Shown here: positions 63,775-64,000 of the stretch, piece by piece | Layout: each line of letters opens with the position of its first letter | Numbering within the stretch: position 1 is the stretch's first letter | DNA from: Cristatella mucedo | Taxonomy: Eukaryota; Bryozoa; Phylactolaemata; Cristatellidae | Direction: 5' to 3' | Length of the DNA: 64,000 bases | NCBI GenBank assembly: GCA_009760855.2 | Contig: WPIO01000016.1 | Location: 2,504,001-2,568,000, forward strand | The notes under the pieces: generated by a model | Seen by the model: the letters and a program-made list of their open reading frames with translations, nothing else | What the model was told of the DNA's origin: nothing | Database searches by the model: none | Made by a program: the position numbers and the translations under genes

Positions 63775-63990
63775 CGCAACGACCAAGAGGATAATAAAAA
63801 TACATTAGTATAGTGCCTTAAAAGAACCGCCTCACTTTCTAGGCATTTTACATAAGCTGTATAGGAAGCATTTCCAAATGATTCGTGGTAACGTCCACAC
63901 GCAGCAGAAATAGTGTAAATAGTGTAAATATGCACGGGGGAAAAGGACGAAGAGCAAAGACTCACCAAATTCTAGATGCCAATCAGGTGA
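63775..63990 (-). repeat. L2-clade LINE 3' fragment, diverged
   Basis: ATAATAAAAATACATTAGTATAGTGCC, TTTCTAGGCATTTTACATAAGC: same 3' end with many changes. It may run past the window edge. Confidence 0.7.
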
Positions 63991-64000
63991 GTTTCATATG

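Overview
This window comes from an invertebrate animal nuclear genome. The genes are split by many spliceosomal introns. Introns and intergenic DNA are full of non-LTR retrotransposon copies, tRNA-derived SINEs, DNA-transposon relics and long microsatellites. There is no bacterial, organellar or CRISPR-like content. The species cannot be named from this sequence alone.

Positions 1-52.8 kb (+ strand) hold the 3' part of one large gene for a polycystin-1-like membrane protein. Twenty-six exons could be read by eye, with matching splice phases from about 5.3 kb to the stop codon at 52794-52796. In order they encode the end of a REJ/GAIN-type extracellular region, a GPS motif that lacks the usual cleavage triad, the first membrane span, a complete PLAT domain (one of its introns has a GC donor), membrane spans 2-5, the extracellular polycystin (TOP) domain and the six-span channel-like module, with a short cytoplasmic tail. 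The 5' end lies outside the window. The first two readable exons join in phase only if a TAG codon at 5304-5306 is included, which is either a real disruption or a sign of an unseen exon.

Positions 58.7-63 kb (- strand) hold a second, convergent gene of at least five exons. It encodes a compact protein ending in a Schlafen AlbA_2 domain, like Schlafen-like protein 1. About 5.7 kb of repeat-rich DNA separates the two gene tails.

The repeats form a readable insertion history. An L2-clade LINE (more than a dozen pieces, one with a 405-codon open reading frame) has a 3' end with a conserved stem-loop and an (ATT)n tail. A tRNA-derived SINE carries the same 3' end, which points to a LINE/SINE partnership. 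A second SINE family and a second LINE family with a (TTACA)n tail are also present. DNA transposons include a 187-bp element matching the horizontally transferred SPIN hAT family, a 3.4-kb decayed hAT with target duplication, and a Tigger/pogo transposase relic split by a LINE. Target-site duplications resolve several nested insertions: SINE in L2, L2 in L2, LINE in Tigger. An LTR-like insert also lies inside a LINE. Minisatellites of 10, 12, 14, 33 and about 75 bp complete the landscape.
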